Of a stretch of DNA of 64,000 bases, positions 47,071-57,640 are shown in pieces. Origin of the DNA: Hippasteria phrygiana. Lineage: Eukaryota > Echinodermata > Asteroidea > Valvatida > Goniasteridae. Each line of letters opens with the position of its first letter. Position 1 is the stretch's first letter. The stretch is from NCBI GenBank assembly GCA_037893225.1, contig JAZGUH010000022.1:372001-436000 (forward strand), given 5' to 3'. The notes under the pieces are model-generated. The model had not been told where the DNA came from. It saw nothing but the letters and a program-made list of their open reading frames with translations, and did not search any database. A program made the position numbers and the translations under genes.

Positions 47071-48004
47071 GTTACATGCCTTTAAAGATTACTTATAAAG
47101 TGGAAATCAATAGGAACTGTCAAAGTCTTCTCAATTTCATAATCATCAGGATGTAAAGCAAATTGGTTCATCAAAGTGAACAGTTGAGTTTGCTATTTCT
47201 AATATATATATAAGCCCAAAAAGTCAAACAACTCATTATGACTCATTTCGCAGGATCTAGTCACAATTTCACATTGGAAGGGAAGAAAAATTATTCGCCT
47301 CCACACGCTGAATACCCCGATGTGGAGTTTCTTTCAGCCGAACTGGCAGATGGACAAAAGAAAAACGCCCCTGGAACATGAATGTCATGGTTAATCATGA
47401 TGACTGCAGGAGATGTAACCCACATACGACATAAGTAAAACAGCAATGAGTATCAAGCACGCGGCCCGCACGACTCCAGACAATGTGGTTATTCCTATGA
47501 ATGGGTGCACAGGAAGGAGCGGAGACAGTCAGTGTGGTATATATTCATCCTCATCAGACTGCAATGATTTTGCGATTAAGCTGTTGTCTTCAGACCGTTC
47601 CTGAAATTATCCGGCAGGGAAGAAGAAGAAGACAGGTTTCTGCCGGGGTCTTGTTCAGGCTTCTCTCATTGACCATCACATCTTAGGGAGAGTGGGCGGG
47701 TTTTATTTTTTACTTAACATTGAGGATCCAAGTATTTTTTTTTTTTTTTGCAACTGATTATTCTAAACCGAAACAACGATCTAAGGATAAAAATGCAAGT
47801 GATCTCAACAGTCAGTGTGGCAATAATTGTGCACGATCCTTTACAACGGCAAATTTAGAATCCAGAGTAAAACAAAAACCGACACGCGTGAGTAACCCGA
47901 TAAAGCAATAAACTGTGTCCGATAAATATGTATGACCGAGGTCAGTTTACAATAATAATTGCAGACAATTTAAGATGGCTGCCACCAGACCGTTAAAAGT
48001 AAAG
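47071..48004. other. Non-coding DNA
   Basis: No gene supported; short poly-T run at about 47736-47748. Confidence 0.4.
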
Positions 48005-48235
48005 GATAATGCCCGAGGTACGCGCCATTCGTGGGTAAGAATGGTGCCCGAGGGCGAAGAAGGAAATCTCAGATTTTTGCGGGAGGAAAACCCCAGAACA
48101 ATTATTCTTGGTGAAAATCCACGCAATCAGGGACTGAAAACCCAATCCACATAGTGCACCTGGTGGGAATCAAGCTGCAGAGGTGGAACGCGAGTAAAGA
48201 ACCACTACACCAACGTCAACCTGACCGAAGCAATC
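48005..48235 (-). repeat. tRNA-derived SINE, third family, reverse
   Basis: Contains the complement of the family order: GGGAGGAAAACCCCAGAA, CAGGGACTGAAAACCCAATC, CACCTGGTGGGAATCAAGC and an A-box complement near CAACGTCAACCTGAC. Diverged relative to 32195. It abuts a GATT microsatellite at its head. Confidence 0.7.
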
Positions 48236-48239
48236 AAAG

Positions 48240-48240
<1 letters not shown>

Positions 48241-48281
<41 letters not shown>
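48241..48281. repeat. GATT microsatellite
   Basis: About ten GATT units beside the SINE head. Confidence 0.95.
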
Positions 48282-48282
<1 letters not shown>

Positions 48283-49554
48283 AGAGGAAAATAAGTTGCA
48301 TACATCTTTCCGGTGTGCTAAAATAGACAGACAGAATGTGCTGGCACGATTCTAATCATGTCACGTAGAACACTAGTGATAGGCCTAATAAAAAAAATTA
48401 TTAAAAAGAACACTTACCCTAGACACTGTATTATCTGGTATTCTGTCCAAGTTGTCTGTTGTGTGGTATTATTTTCCAAGGCCTTGCGAACTGATCTGGG
48501 TTTTTTTGGTGGGTTATCAGTGAAAAGGATTTGTCAAAACTGATAATTAGATTGGAAGGAACCGAGTGGTAGTAATAGAACGTGACTCAACCTTGACCCC
48601 GTCAATTTGAAAATACACCATCGTTGTTTCATTTTTTGGGGGTTTCAGCCAGCAGCGGCGATTTCTCATCAAGGTTGGGGGGGGGGGGGGGCGGAGGAAA
48701 AAGCGCAAAAGCAACAATAATAAGCCAGTTCGGTATTCCTACTGCGCATGTGCACAACAAGATTCAACGATTATTTTTCTCTCGGGATAAACGTGGCAGA
48801 TAAATGCACACGAGGCCAAGGGGGACGTGGTAACCGAGGATGCATTCTGTGCAGTTTTCGTGCAATCGAAAAGACGATGGAAACAAATTTTGTTAGAACA
48901 AAAGTTTGGACACACAATACACCTGAAAACACTTCGCTGTCCATACGTTTTTGTTTTAAATGTTACTTTGGAACACGACGATCTCTTTAAATTTGCTGCG
49001 GTTTCTCTAGATGAACTTATGGTAGTTGGAGGAAAACTTATAAGAACTCACGAAATGCCATAGTTTTAGGGAAAAAATGAAATTGTCTCAGAATTCGATA
49101 AACCACAAACTTGCGGTGTTTTCGCATCAACAGATTCCAATTCATATCCCTTTAACGCGTGGCTGTAGACAGGAAAATAAAAAATATAAATTCCTGCCTT
49201 TTGGTAGATCTACCGTGAAATTACTTTTTGGACATCAAAATTAATCTGTGAAATTCGGCAAGGCCTATACTATTTGTTGAAGCGAATCTGTGGAAATTTC
49301 AATGGAATTATATCTAGCGAGACATACATAACTGTGGCCAACAGCCATTTTGCGTTAAAAGATACAGAGCTTACCATTATAGAACAACTAATAATGCAGT
49401 CACCCATCATGTGGAGACTGATTTAAACCAAGTTGCGAAAATTGAAAGACTTTTGGGTGTGAAATTTGCTCGATGTCTAGTAAAGGTTTTTAAATATTGT
49501 ATTTACCCTTGGGAATTCCTGCTAGCCAGTTTCTTTTCTAATAATTTTGACAAT
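48282..49554. other. Non-coding DNA with a solo hAT-like terminus
   Basis: CAGCGGCGATTTCTCATCAAGG followed by a poly-G run (48664-48692) matches one terminus of the family at 18856. No opposite end was found. Two overlapping frames at 48748-49063 have no recognised domain. Confidence 0.4.
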
Positions 49555-49558
49555 TAAA

Positions 49559-49790
49559 GCAAATACGTCGGTGAAGGGCAAAAAAAACCTATTCATGTAT
49601 ATTAAATTTACATCACCCGACGCAAATTCCATCTTATGAACATTTCGGTGGTCGAGTGGTAAGACGTCTGCACTAGAAAACAGGAGGTCGTGGGTTCGAG
49701 TCCCACCCGAGTGGTTTTTTTTCTTCAAATAATCTCTCGGAGCAACACTGAGTAGACAGTGTTTATAAAATACGTCGGTGAAGGGCAAAA
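49559..49790 (+). repeat. tRNA-like SINE between 22-base direct repeats
   Basis: A tRNA-like core (A box TGGTCGAGTGGTAAGACG, B box GGGTTCGAGTCCC, about 49650-49710) is followed by TTTTTTTTCTT. AAATACGTCGGTGAAGGGCA plus further A residues occurs as a direct repeat at about 49560 and 49769. The repeats could be a long target duplication or shared family ends. The acceptor stem pairs poorly, so it is not a functional tRNA gene. Confidence 0.65.
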
Positions 49791-49870
49791 ACCATAATGT
49801 TATATTAAAGCAACTTCTGCCATCGACGATGTGGTAGGATTAGTCGAAATAGTATATGCATATACAGTGA

Positions 49871-49918
49871 GTCTCCTAAATTGTCAGTTTTCGTTCTTCT
49901 GAGGCGCTAGTCAGAAGA
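49871..49918 (-). repeat. Fragment of the first SINE family body
   Basis: GTCTCCTAAATTGTCAGT and GGCGCTAGTCAGAAG match, in reverse, the body segment at 57480-57530. Confidence 0.7.
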
Positions 49919-52154
49919 AAGATAACAAATATTGAAATGAAGCGGGAAAGAAAACAACGGGAGTAACGGCAGATGCTATACCATCTCAATTTATCTTGGC
50001 TGCAATTATGCGTATCCAACATAATAAAACAGAGAATATTAAGATATCAGAAAAAAAACCAATCGGTTTCTTTGGTTGTAGCGTTGCACAAAAATTGAAG
50101 TTTATGCACTAAAAATTCGAAGCCACACGCATAGGCCTAGATAATGTTTGAAGTACTCGTTCAGCGTGCAGGGAGGATTAGTATTCAAATGCCAAGAGTA
50201 AACAATTAAAGCACACACGGTATAAGCGCTCAGTCAATTCGGTTACGGGTTCATTAAAATTCATACAGAAATCCACCTGTCGTACGTATTGGTAACGTGC
50301 ATTTACTTTTTGGTGTGACATTACGTGGAATGAATATTACATGCTTTCAATATACAATGTGAATGCATTTTTAGAGAACGTTTTTAGTGAACTGAAAAAG
50401 TACAGAGAGGAATTGTCATTGTTCATTTCACGACATCATTATTCTCAGACTCATAGTTAAAGCAACTACATGTATTAATACACAAAACAACAATCAGTAG
50501 GCATCGATGTGATTTTGCAAGAGCCCTCGTGTGAAATGGTCTTAGCTCTTCTGCGCTGTACGATAACACACTTAAATATCAACCTGTCCTTAAGGAACTC
50601 TGCCGGTTTCCAATTTCCTAGAGGGACTTGGACCTAAACTCTACAATGTTTTCCCAGTGTGGAGTAGTTTTTCTTTTCCTACATATACCAATTAAGGTAA
50701 CACAAATTACAGGGATGAGTCTGGCTCGTGGGAAAAATCACTGATGTTGCGATGGGATTCAAGGAGCAATGATATATGTTGAACCATGGAATTATGCGCA
50801 AATAGATAAATAGATAGAAATAAATTCACTGACAAGACTCATACTTGGAATTGGGATTTAAAAATTCCCTCAAACAAAAGATTCTCATGCCGATACTAAA
50901 TGACAATAACGATTGGGTTTCTTTGTGCACACAGGTTCCAAGACTCAATAAATTACTGTTAAATCGGGTGATGCATTGCGCAGTGTTCAAAATTACAAAT
51001 TCAAATTCATGGTGCAAAACTGATCAGAAATGCACCGGGCGTGTCTGCACGATGTGTTATGTTATCAGTATTGTTGACGCGTGGAACGTGGCGAAAACAA
51101 ATGAGGACGTGGGGGATCTCACACGGCAGCGATGAACACAACGAAACATTATGCCCCATCTTGCGCGATCAAGTGGCAGAGAACTGACATCTGGCATTCT
51201 GAAAGGTGTGCGGGAAAACAGTTGTTCCTTATAATGAAGAAGACCTAATGGAGACAGTACAATCCAATTACATTGAGGCGAATGGCCGGGAATAGATTGG
51301 GCTTGCTGAGTCAGCGGCAGGAAACCCAGGCAGAATCATATTTTATTTATTTATTCTGGAGTTCTCTGAAATGAGTTTGTTGTCTCGCCAGCGCAACAAC
51401 TCCATCATGAAAGCAGCCATAGTACCTATTAAATAATGATGAAACATGACGAAACACTTTTAGGCAATCACGAGGATGGTGTTAGGTGTATATCAAGATG
51501 TTGAAGAAGTCGCCAGCGTTTTGTACTGCAATTACTTTTGACTTTGCACCTGAAACTGGATCGGCTGTTTTGCATGTACGTCATCGGTTTCGGTTTAAAG
51601 AACACGAGGGAAAGTGCAAAGCTGCATTTGAATCAGCTGGAATTTGCTGATGGATCTATCTGGGTCCTAATTTCATATTTTTAATATTTTTAATACACGG
51701 CAGTCAATTCCAGACATCTGATTGTTGAGGCCGGGCGACTATAGCTGGTACAAGCTGGTTTATTAAGAGTTAAACAAGACACACACTGCTCTGAAATCCC
51801 CCATGTAATCTCTTTGGTTAGTAAACTAACATATTTCCAAAGTCTGATTGTAAACATTCTGCTATAATGTGTACTATTTGTAGAGAGAATTAGAGGAAAA
51901 ACCAAAGCATCGACATCCGGACATTCAGACTGGCGCCGCATATACTGCAGCCTGTACGCAACCAAAGTGCCGTGGGCACCACTCTGAATTCCACCGGTCC
52001 GACTTTTCCGAACCAAACTGGCGTCCCCGAAATTTATTTTCGTCGGTGATTTTCGGTCAAACGACGCATTTTCAAGGGATGATAGTGTACATTATTATAT
52101 TCTACTTTTGAATGACCTTTCCAACCAGAGCAATTTTAGGACGAACGCTTCTTG
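49919..52154. other. Non-coding DNA
   Basis: No gene or repeat recognised. Confidence 0.4.
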
Positions 52155-52525
52155 TAGGCACTTCGATCAATGACTATGGTCAATTCTCAAAATTGGCTTC
52201 GGCTTTGGCGTTGGCTTCTGGTAATCTCAGTTCCTCACATGTGGCAAGATTTCGGGCATCTTTTTGCTACATGCACACCAAGGTCTTCGTTTGAGCCCAG
52301 AGCCGGAACTGTCAGCATTCAAAGCTTCTGAGTGCCACTGGAGTTGGGCGATAGCTGAAGACGAAGCCGAAGCCAAATCTGAAGCCAGGTTTGAAAAATG
52401 GCCCTGTGGTTAACTATAGTCGAAGATTGTTGGACTAAGGCTGCGGCTTGAAATTACACACATGTCTATGGTCGTGGCTGCAGCCACATCACATAGACTT
52501 GTGTGTAATATCAAGCCGTAGCCAA
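52155..52525. repeat. Pair of adjacent foldback structures
   Basis: In 52439-52523, GGCTGCGGCTTGAAATTACA is complementary to TGTAATATCAAGCCGTAGCC around a centre containing the palindrome GTGGCTGCAGCCAC. In 52155-52430, TTGGCTTCGGCTTTGGC faces GAAGCCGAAGCCAAA, and GACTATGGTCAA faces TTAACTATAGTC. Both look like foldback MITE relics. Confidence 0.65.
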
Positions 52526-52731
52526 GTAATTCGGACACGGCCTAACTTTACCAAAACAAACCTGGTTAGTCAACCACGTCTAGTGGACCATTAATTTGTA
52601 ATCAGCCTACATGGTATGGTCGCTCTAGTTATAGAAACATTGCGCGTACTAAACTGTGACAAGTGAAGTGGGGACCAGTGAAACAGTACCGGTCGTTTGA
52701 CAAGCTATTGTTCACTCTTGGACGTCATTGC

Positions 52732-52898
52732 CAGTAGCGTATCCAGATTTTTGTGCTAGGGAGGGCAAACAAATCTGAACCGTCTTAACTTAAACAATAT
52801 TTCTTTTTGTTTTTTAATACGCCTCAAATGCCGCCAGGTGGCATGCCCCCCCCCCCCCCTCTTGCGCTCCCCGCCCCTCCCCCGCTGGTACGTCACTG
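52732..52898. mobile_element. Degraded hAT-type MITE
   Basis: Left CAGTAGCGTATCCAG and right GCTGGTACGTCACTG are degraded versions of the CAGTGGCGTAGCCA terminus at 26815. It contains a poly-C run at about 52846-52858. No target duplication is visible. Confidence 0.5.
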
Positions 52899-53261
52899 AG
52901 ACCCAATGCGCAGGTGTAAGGTACGTCAAGAATCAACCCACCGGTTAACCAATATTCCTTGATCAGATTTGCTGATTGTGTCGCTTTAATACCTGTGTCC
53001 TCCTGGAACCACACATCTCTTTAGAAATACTTTACTCTACAATATGTGTGTCTGCGAAATGTCTCTCTATAGTTGTACTCACTACCATGTAAAACCTCAA
53101 ACAGCGTTTACTTCTGCTTATCTTTGTTCATACCATGATATACGATAATTCAAACCACAAACGTTCGTGTTGTGCGCACCTACAAATTACAAAACATCTG
53201 AGGCGTATCGGTGATTAAAAAATAAGCTTCCTTTATCCACGTCACATCTTGACATGCTTAC

Positions 53262-53508
53262 CAAGCAATATGATTTGCGTTGGCAGCTATGATACCAGCA
53301 TTGGTGATAAACACTGGGATGTGTGAGTCACTGTACTTTTCCCCGGTTAATGGAAGATCCACATGATCAGAATTGCATGTTATGAGTTCTGTCAGTACCC
53401 CAGCCATCCTTTGGAGTGCTTTGCACAACAAGAAACTGTGCATGTCTTGGCTTGGCTGGCAAGCCTGTATAACCGAGTCGTGGTCATGAGAGGACTTGAT
53501 TTTCACAA
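53262..53508 (-). CDS. Internal protein-coding exon candidate, family unknown
   Basis: A 247-nt block on the minus strand is bounded by an acceptor (pyrimidine-rich CTGTCTTTTAG just upstream) and a donor (GTAAGC just downstream). Between them is one open frame of 81 complete codons, with two extra nucleotides at each end. It includes QPSQDMHSFLLCKALQRMAG, LTELITCNSDHVDLPLTG and SHIPVFITNAGIIAANANHI, which looks like a folded-domain sequence: mixed composition, a hydrophobic strand, and no low complexity. I do not recognise the family. It lies about 2.3 kb downstream of the THAP exon on the same strand. Direct joining to that exon is out of phase, so the two belong together only if another exon lies between. 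An independent gene is equally possible. Confidence 0.6.
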
Positions 53509-53582
53509 CTAAAAGACAGATATCGACTTGGTTCGAAACCGAACTGTATTGTCGTGTTGTTTGAGCTCTTCATTAAAGAGGA

Positions 53583-53789
53583 TTATATAACACCTGAATA
53601 AATCCCCGTCATCTGATTGGTCGATCGTTGATCACGTGCATGGACTTATTCTTCCCAACGCACGGCGCGGCTGCACCGCAAAAACAGAAGAGTTCTCTTC
53701 AACGGTGAATAGAACTTCCATTGCACGGTCACATCATCGGCCGCGCTCTGACCAATCAGATGACGAAGATTTATTCAAGGGTTGTATAA
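53583..53789. mobile_element. MITE with about 40-bp inverted termini containing CCAAT boxes
   Basis: Left TTATATAACACCTGAATAAA and CGTCATCTGATTGGTC; right, reverse-complemented, TTATACAACCCTTGAATAAA and CGTCATCTGATTGGTC. The inner end of each arm carries ATTGGTC/GACCAAT, a CCAAT-box-like site. It lies 75 bases upstream of the exon candidate at 53508. No obvious target duplication. Confidence 0.8.
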
Positions 53790-53984
53790 AACAAATAATT
53801 AATATTGTGCAATGGAAAGAACAGTTTCATTCGGTGAATGGAACATTGCATCTGTCACCTCATGAAATTATTCTTATATACCACTGCACTCACAAACATT
53901 CATTATTTGTATACTATACCATTCCTTTTAGTCCAGCCTCAAAGGATGTCATGAGTTAAAAATCTGCCTTATCGTTAATTTTTT

Positions 53985-54185
53985 AGCACTGTAGCTCGAA
54001 AGCCTGAAGAAACCTGGAGAAAGACGACGACAAAAATTAGAGGTGGGAGGAAACCCCAGAATCTGGGGAAACCCACGGAATCGGGCAGGGACTGAAAACC
54101 TAATCCACGTGTCGGCCCTGGTGGGATTCGAACCTGGCGTGGGAAGTACCACAAGGCCAACCTGACTCCCAACCTGATTAACTAT
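53985..54185 (-). repeat. tRNA-derived SINE, third family, well preserved
   Basis: Reverse-complemented, it reads GTCAGGTTGGCCTTGTGGTA, B box GGTTCGAATCCCACCAGGG, GATTCCGTGGGTTTCCCCAG, GGGGTTTCCTCCCACCTCTA and CAGGTTTCTTCAGGCTTTCG, the same order as 32195-32425. Confidence 0.82.
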
Positions 54186-55686
54186 CACGGCTATAAAGTA
54201 CCGAAATCTGACATCAGTTGGCATTGCATTGACGTCATCACTTCGGTACTCCAATGGTTGAAATCAAAATACACCACGGTGTTGTGGCATGGTGGGCTTC
54301 GTATACAATCTTCTCGAAGATGACTGCATTTCAGAAGGAAAATATTTCTCAAGAGGATTGGTACGGATACTATCGTTATACGCAGTAGGCTTCCAGATTA
54401 AAACTCATCAATTTGGTTTGTGATCATTACCAAAGCTATATTATCAGTTGCGTAAATCCGTGTCGACGAGGGGGGATGTGGGATGGCGATGGGGGATGGC
54501 GAGTGGGGTGACCATAATCCCGGCTGACCAAAGAAATTCGAAAAGCGGGGGTGGGGGGGGGGGGGGGAAGAAGGAGGGGGGGGGGGACTGGAGACAATAT
54601 GACACTAGGGGACGCTGTTCACAATACAAATGTCTGGTTACCCTATGTAGGCTGTGTACATTAATGCAAATATGCACACTTATGTCCCTATGCCTGACAA
54701 CATAATGGTATACATTTAAAGTTATTGTACTGTTTGTTTTGCGTTTATTAAAATATATTTTGACTTTCGGAAAGTTACCTCGAAATCAGCATTTGTTTTG
54801 TTTCTCACCACACAAACCTGGGGGGATGATCCAATGGGCCACTCCCCCCCCCCGGTCAAAAAGTGTGTGTGTGGGGGGGGGGGGGGGGTATATACCCCCA
54901 TACCCCCGTGATTTACGCCCATGTATATCATTCCTTTTTATTGATGCCTTTGTATGGCATTGGGCTACGGCTAATTCACAGAAGACGGGGGAACCAATAT
55001 ATTTCTGGATCCCAGATATCACGAGGAACGAGGGACACGAATTAATTGCAGCTGAGAAGCAACAAAAAGAAAAGAATAAACAACGAATGAATTGCATTTA
55101 CTCACAACATTATCACTCGGATATACTGAACGAAAAAGGCTATTTCTGAGACAACATTTCGTGTCTGGATCCTTTGGATTTGTAGAAACAGGCAACATTT
55201 TGAGTGTGGACAATTGATTTACGAAAAAGAATATTTTCATTCTTAAAATTAGAAACACATTATTTTTTAGTAAAAATGTGGATTAGAAATGCCTCAGACA
55301 AGTATCAGCGGTTTTTTTCTACATAATTCCTAAATATAATGATATTCTGTCAGAGCACAGTTTTCAATTCTACGTATCAAACATGGTAATGGACTATTGT
55401 TTTGAAAAAGTATGGCAGAAAGGCATTCAGTTGGAAAGTTGACGAACGATCCTTTATGTGCAACCATGCACTTACACTTAAAGGAACCATGCTTCTCAAA
55501 TTGACAGTATCACATTTTATTTCATAAATAAATTCATTTATATGTATTAAATGTGAATTAAAAGCCAAACTGGTTCAAGCGAAGTTTTAGTGTGATTATT
55601 TGCCGCTCAAAATTTGACCCCCCTTTATGAAATTTGTTGAGACTAAAATTGAGGGCGCTGTTCGTGACGTAGACCGAGGCACCAAA
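54186..55686. other. Non-coding DNA with G-rich runs
   Basis: No exon recognised here, although introns or later exons of the THAP gene would be expected on the minus strand. Poly-G tracts are at about 54552-54590 and 54873-54888, and poly-C at about 54845-54853. Confidence 0.4.
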
Positions 55687-55781
55687 ATTCATGGATCGAC
55701 TCGACAGTCTGGACCCGGCCCGTATACACACACTAGGTCTACACGTGCAATTTCGTAAGTTGCAACAACAACTAACATCGA

Positions 55782-55787
55782 ACTTAC
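55782..55787 (-). promoter_or_regulatory. Splice donor of the THAP exon
   Basis: On the minus strand GTAAGT follows AAATCAGG. The open frame runs on past it, but the extension has no THAP-family character, supporting exon end at 55788. Confidence 0.7.
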
Positions 55788-56132
55788 CCTGATTTTCTCC
55801 CTTTTAGCGAAGGCTCCACGGGGAATGGGCCGTTTAACTGCTTTCGCCTTTATCTTACTCACATCTGGGAACTTTGTTGGGATGGCAGTGGACTTGAGCA
55901 TATTTTTAATGGTCATCCCAAAGGATTTGAAAATACCAGTATCGAAACACGACGGCTCAAAGTGGTCGCTACATAACGCTGAAAAGCTGCTGGGGCCGGA
56001 CCTCTTTGCTCTTGTCACCTTCACTTTCGCCGTCCAAATTCTCCGATATTTCGCTTCAGTTGGAAATAAATGAAGGCTTACTCCACCCGTCGTTGTTTTG
56101 CTGCACCCAGCAGCCACACACCTTGTCGGCAT
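55788..56132 (-). CDS. THAP-domain zinc-finger protein, first coding exon
   Basis: The exon encodes 115 residues in a whole number of codons. The N-terminal 90 residues form a THAP domain, a C2CH zinc-dependent DNA-binding module shared by THAP transcription regulators and P-element-type transposases. Visible are MPTRCVAAGC (zinc ligands Cys5 and Cys10), HLFP at 21-24, the conserved Trp33, LCSDHF (ligands Cys54 and His57, C-x4-C-x43-C-x2-H) and the closing AIPTKF at 83-88, the family's AVPTIF box. A basic tail (KIKAKAVKRPIPRG) follows and may be a nuclear localisation signal. ATG 56132 is chosen over an upstream in-frame ATG (56246) because THAP proteins start directly at this motif. Later exons were not identified, so a host regulator and a domesticated or intact transposase cannot be told apart. 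It is antisense to the ELK channel. Confidence 0.9.
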
Positions 56133-56290
56133 GGCCGTAAAACACTTATTTTGCTTAGATTTTGGACGAAGAATTTTCGCCGTACAATGTACGCACAATG
56201 CATACCCGTGATGAATGGGTAATGTGCCTCGATCTACGTCACACACTTATGTTAATGAGGGTCCCACTCAAGGGGCGGAGTAGCTTAGAC
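56133..56290 (-). promoter_or_regulatory. Leader and likely promoter region of the THAP gene
   Basis: An open frame continues upstream of the THAP start to 56246 but has no family resemblance, so this is probably 5' UTR. A GC-box-like GGGGCGG lies at about 56272. The start of transcription cannot be placed. Confidence 0.35.
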
Positions 56291-57330
56291 AAACATTTTC
56301 AATTTTTTTTTCTCATATTTAATTTGGGAAATAATTGTCTCTGGACACAAAATATCATTGTCAAGATAATACTTTATTGTTTTAAGCGGGAATAATGCAA
56401 TATAAATCCTAAATCATGTTTCCTTTAAGGTATGATGGGAACCATATCTAGAGTGGTCAAAGTTGACAATTTTGACATGATATAGCCCATTATTTTCGAA
56501 TTCCTTTTTGATACACTTAGTACATAGTGTCAGACCGTGTCTATGCCGTGTCTATACTATTTCTTTCAGTGTGACTTGTCTGATTGTTATGCGGACGGAA
56601 ATAAGGTTCACCAAAGCACACAGACTTCAATTAGTTTCCTGTACTGATCATGAGCGAGGACTGAAGCTCCATCTTGGGCCGTATTTCTACCAAGACTCCC
56701 CTCATCCGTCTTGAGGAGATTCCATGGTGCAGACACAGTGTTTTTAATTCCCTCAGAACGGATGTGCAGAGTTTGTCTGAGGGCAAGGTTGACTATTACA
56801 AGCAAGGGCTCTTGGTTGAAGCCCAGTAGCTCCCTTACCTCTTATTAAAAGTCCTGGCCTACCTCCCAAAATCGCATCTTTTCTTGCTACTTCGTAGCCA
56901 AGGGTGACAGGCCACTCGTGCTTAAGTCAACAACAATCAGCCTTCTCTCGCACTCCTCGCCGCCCACTTAGGATGCAATTTAATTAGAAATCTACCTCAT
57001 CCCCGACTCGGGCAAATTTTTGTCTACGGAAAATGATATCTTAACTGGAGACGACTGGTGAGAATGATGCTAATATGATTGCAGCTATCCCATTTACTGT
57101 GGCCAGGACTAAGAGTGTTTCTGTACGAACCCAGAGGGGTTCTTCGGCTGCGACAATAAAGAAGAGCACGGCGCTTTGCTATTAGGCTACACGGTCCATT
57201 GTTTACTTACCTCTTGTAGCTCCAAGCTATACGTGTCACGTTACGTCATTTTCGTGATGGAAAAGTTACTTTGTAACTATAACTGTTACTAAAAGTAAGC
57301 TCCATGCACAATCCTCTGACTGTTTTTATT
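56291..57330. other. Non-coding DNA
   Basis: No gene or repeat recognised. Confidence 0.4.
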
Positions 57331-57640
57331 CAAATTTAGCTAGTCAGTTTCCCTTGTGGATTGTTTGACGAATTATAAGTTAAAAAGTCGTATCGTCATT
57401 GAGTGATCCCACAATGTCGCTTCCCAGGTTGTATCGTAAAATTGGGTGTGATCCCCGGCTGTACGGCATTCTGGGTTTATGACTTCTGACTAGCGCCCAC
57501 CCGAACAAAGATACTGACAATTTGGGAGACCGCCAACATAGGGCAAGATAGCTCAGTTGGTAGAGCGCCAGTACGGTAACCCGGAGGTCGCAGGTTCGAA
57601 TCCCGCTCATGCCAGTGTCTTTGTTTACTTTGAAAATGTT
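57331..57640 (+). repeat. tRNA-derived SINE, first family, near full length
   Basis: Body from CTAGTCAGTTTCCCTTGTGG through CTTCCCAGGTTGTATCGTAA, then a tRNA-like head with A box TAGCTCAGTTGG (57549) and B box GGTTCGAATCC (57593), then the GCCAGTGTCTTTGTTTAC end. It matches 21593-21939 with few differences, so the family was active fairly recently. Confidence 0.88.

Noticed and set aside
49640..49715. Functional tRNA gene (Ser/Leu-like D and T regions)
   Set aside because: The T arm is good but acceptor-stem pairing fails and no credible anticodon stem could be drawn.
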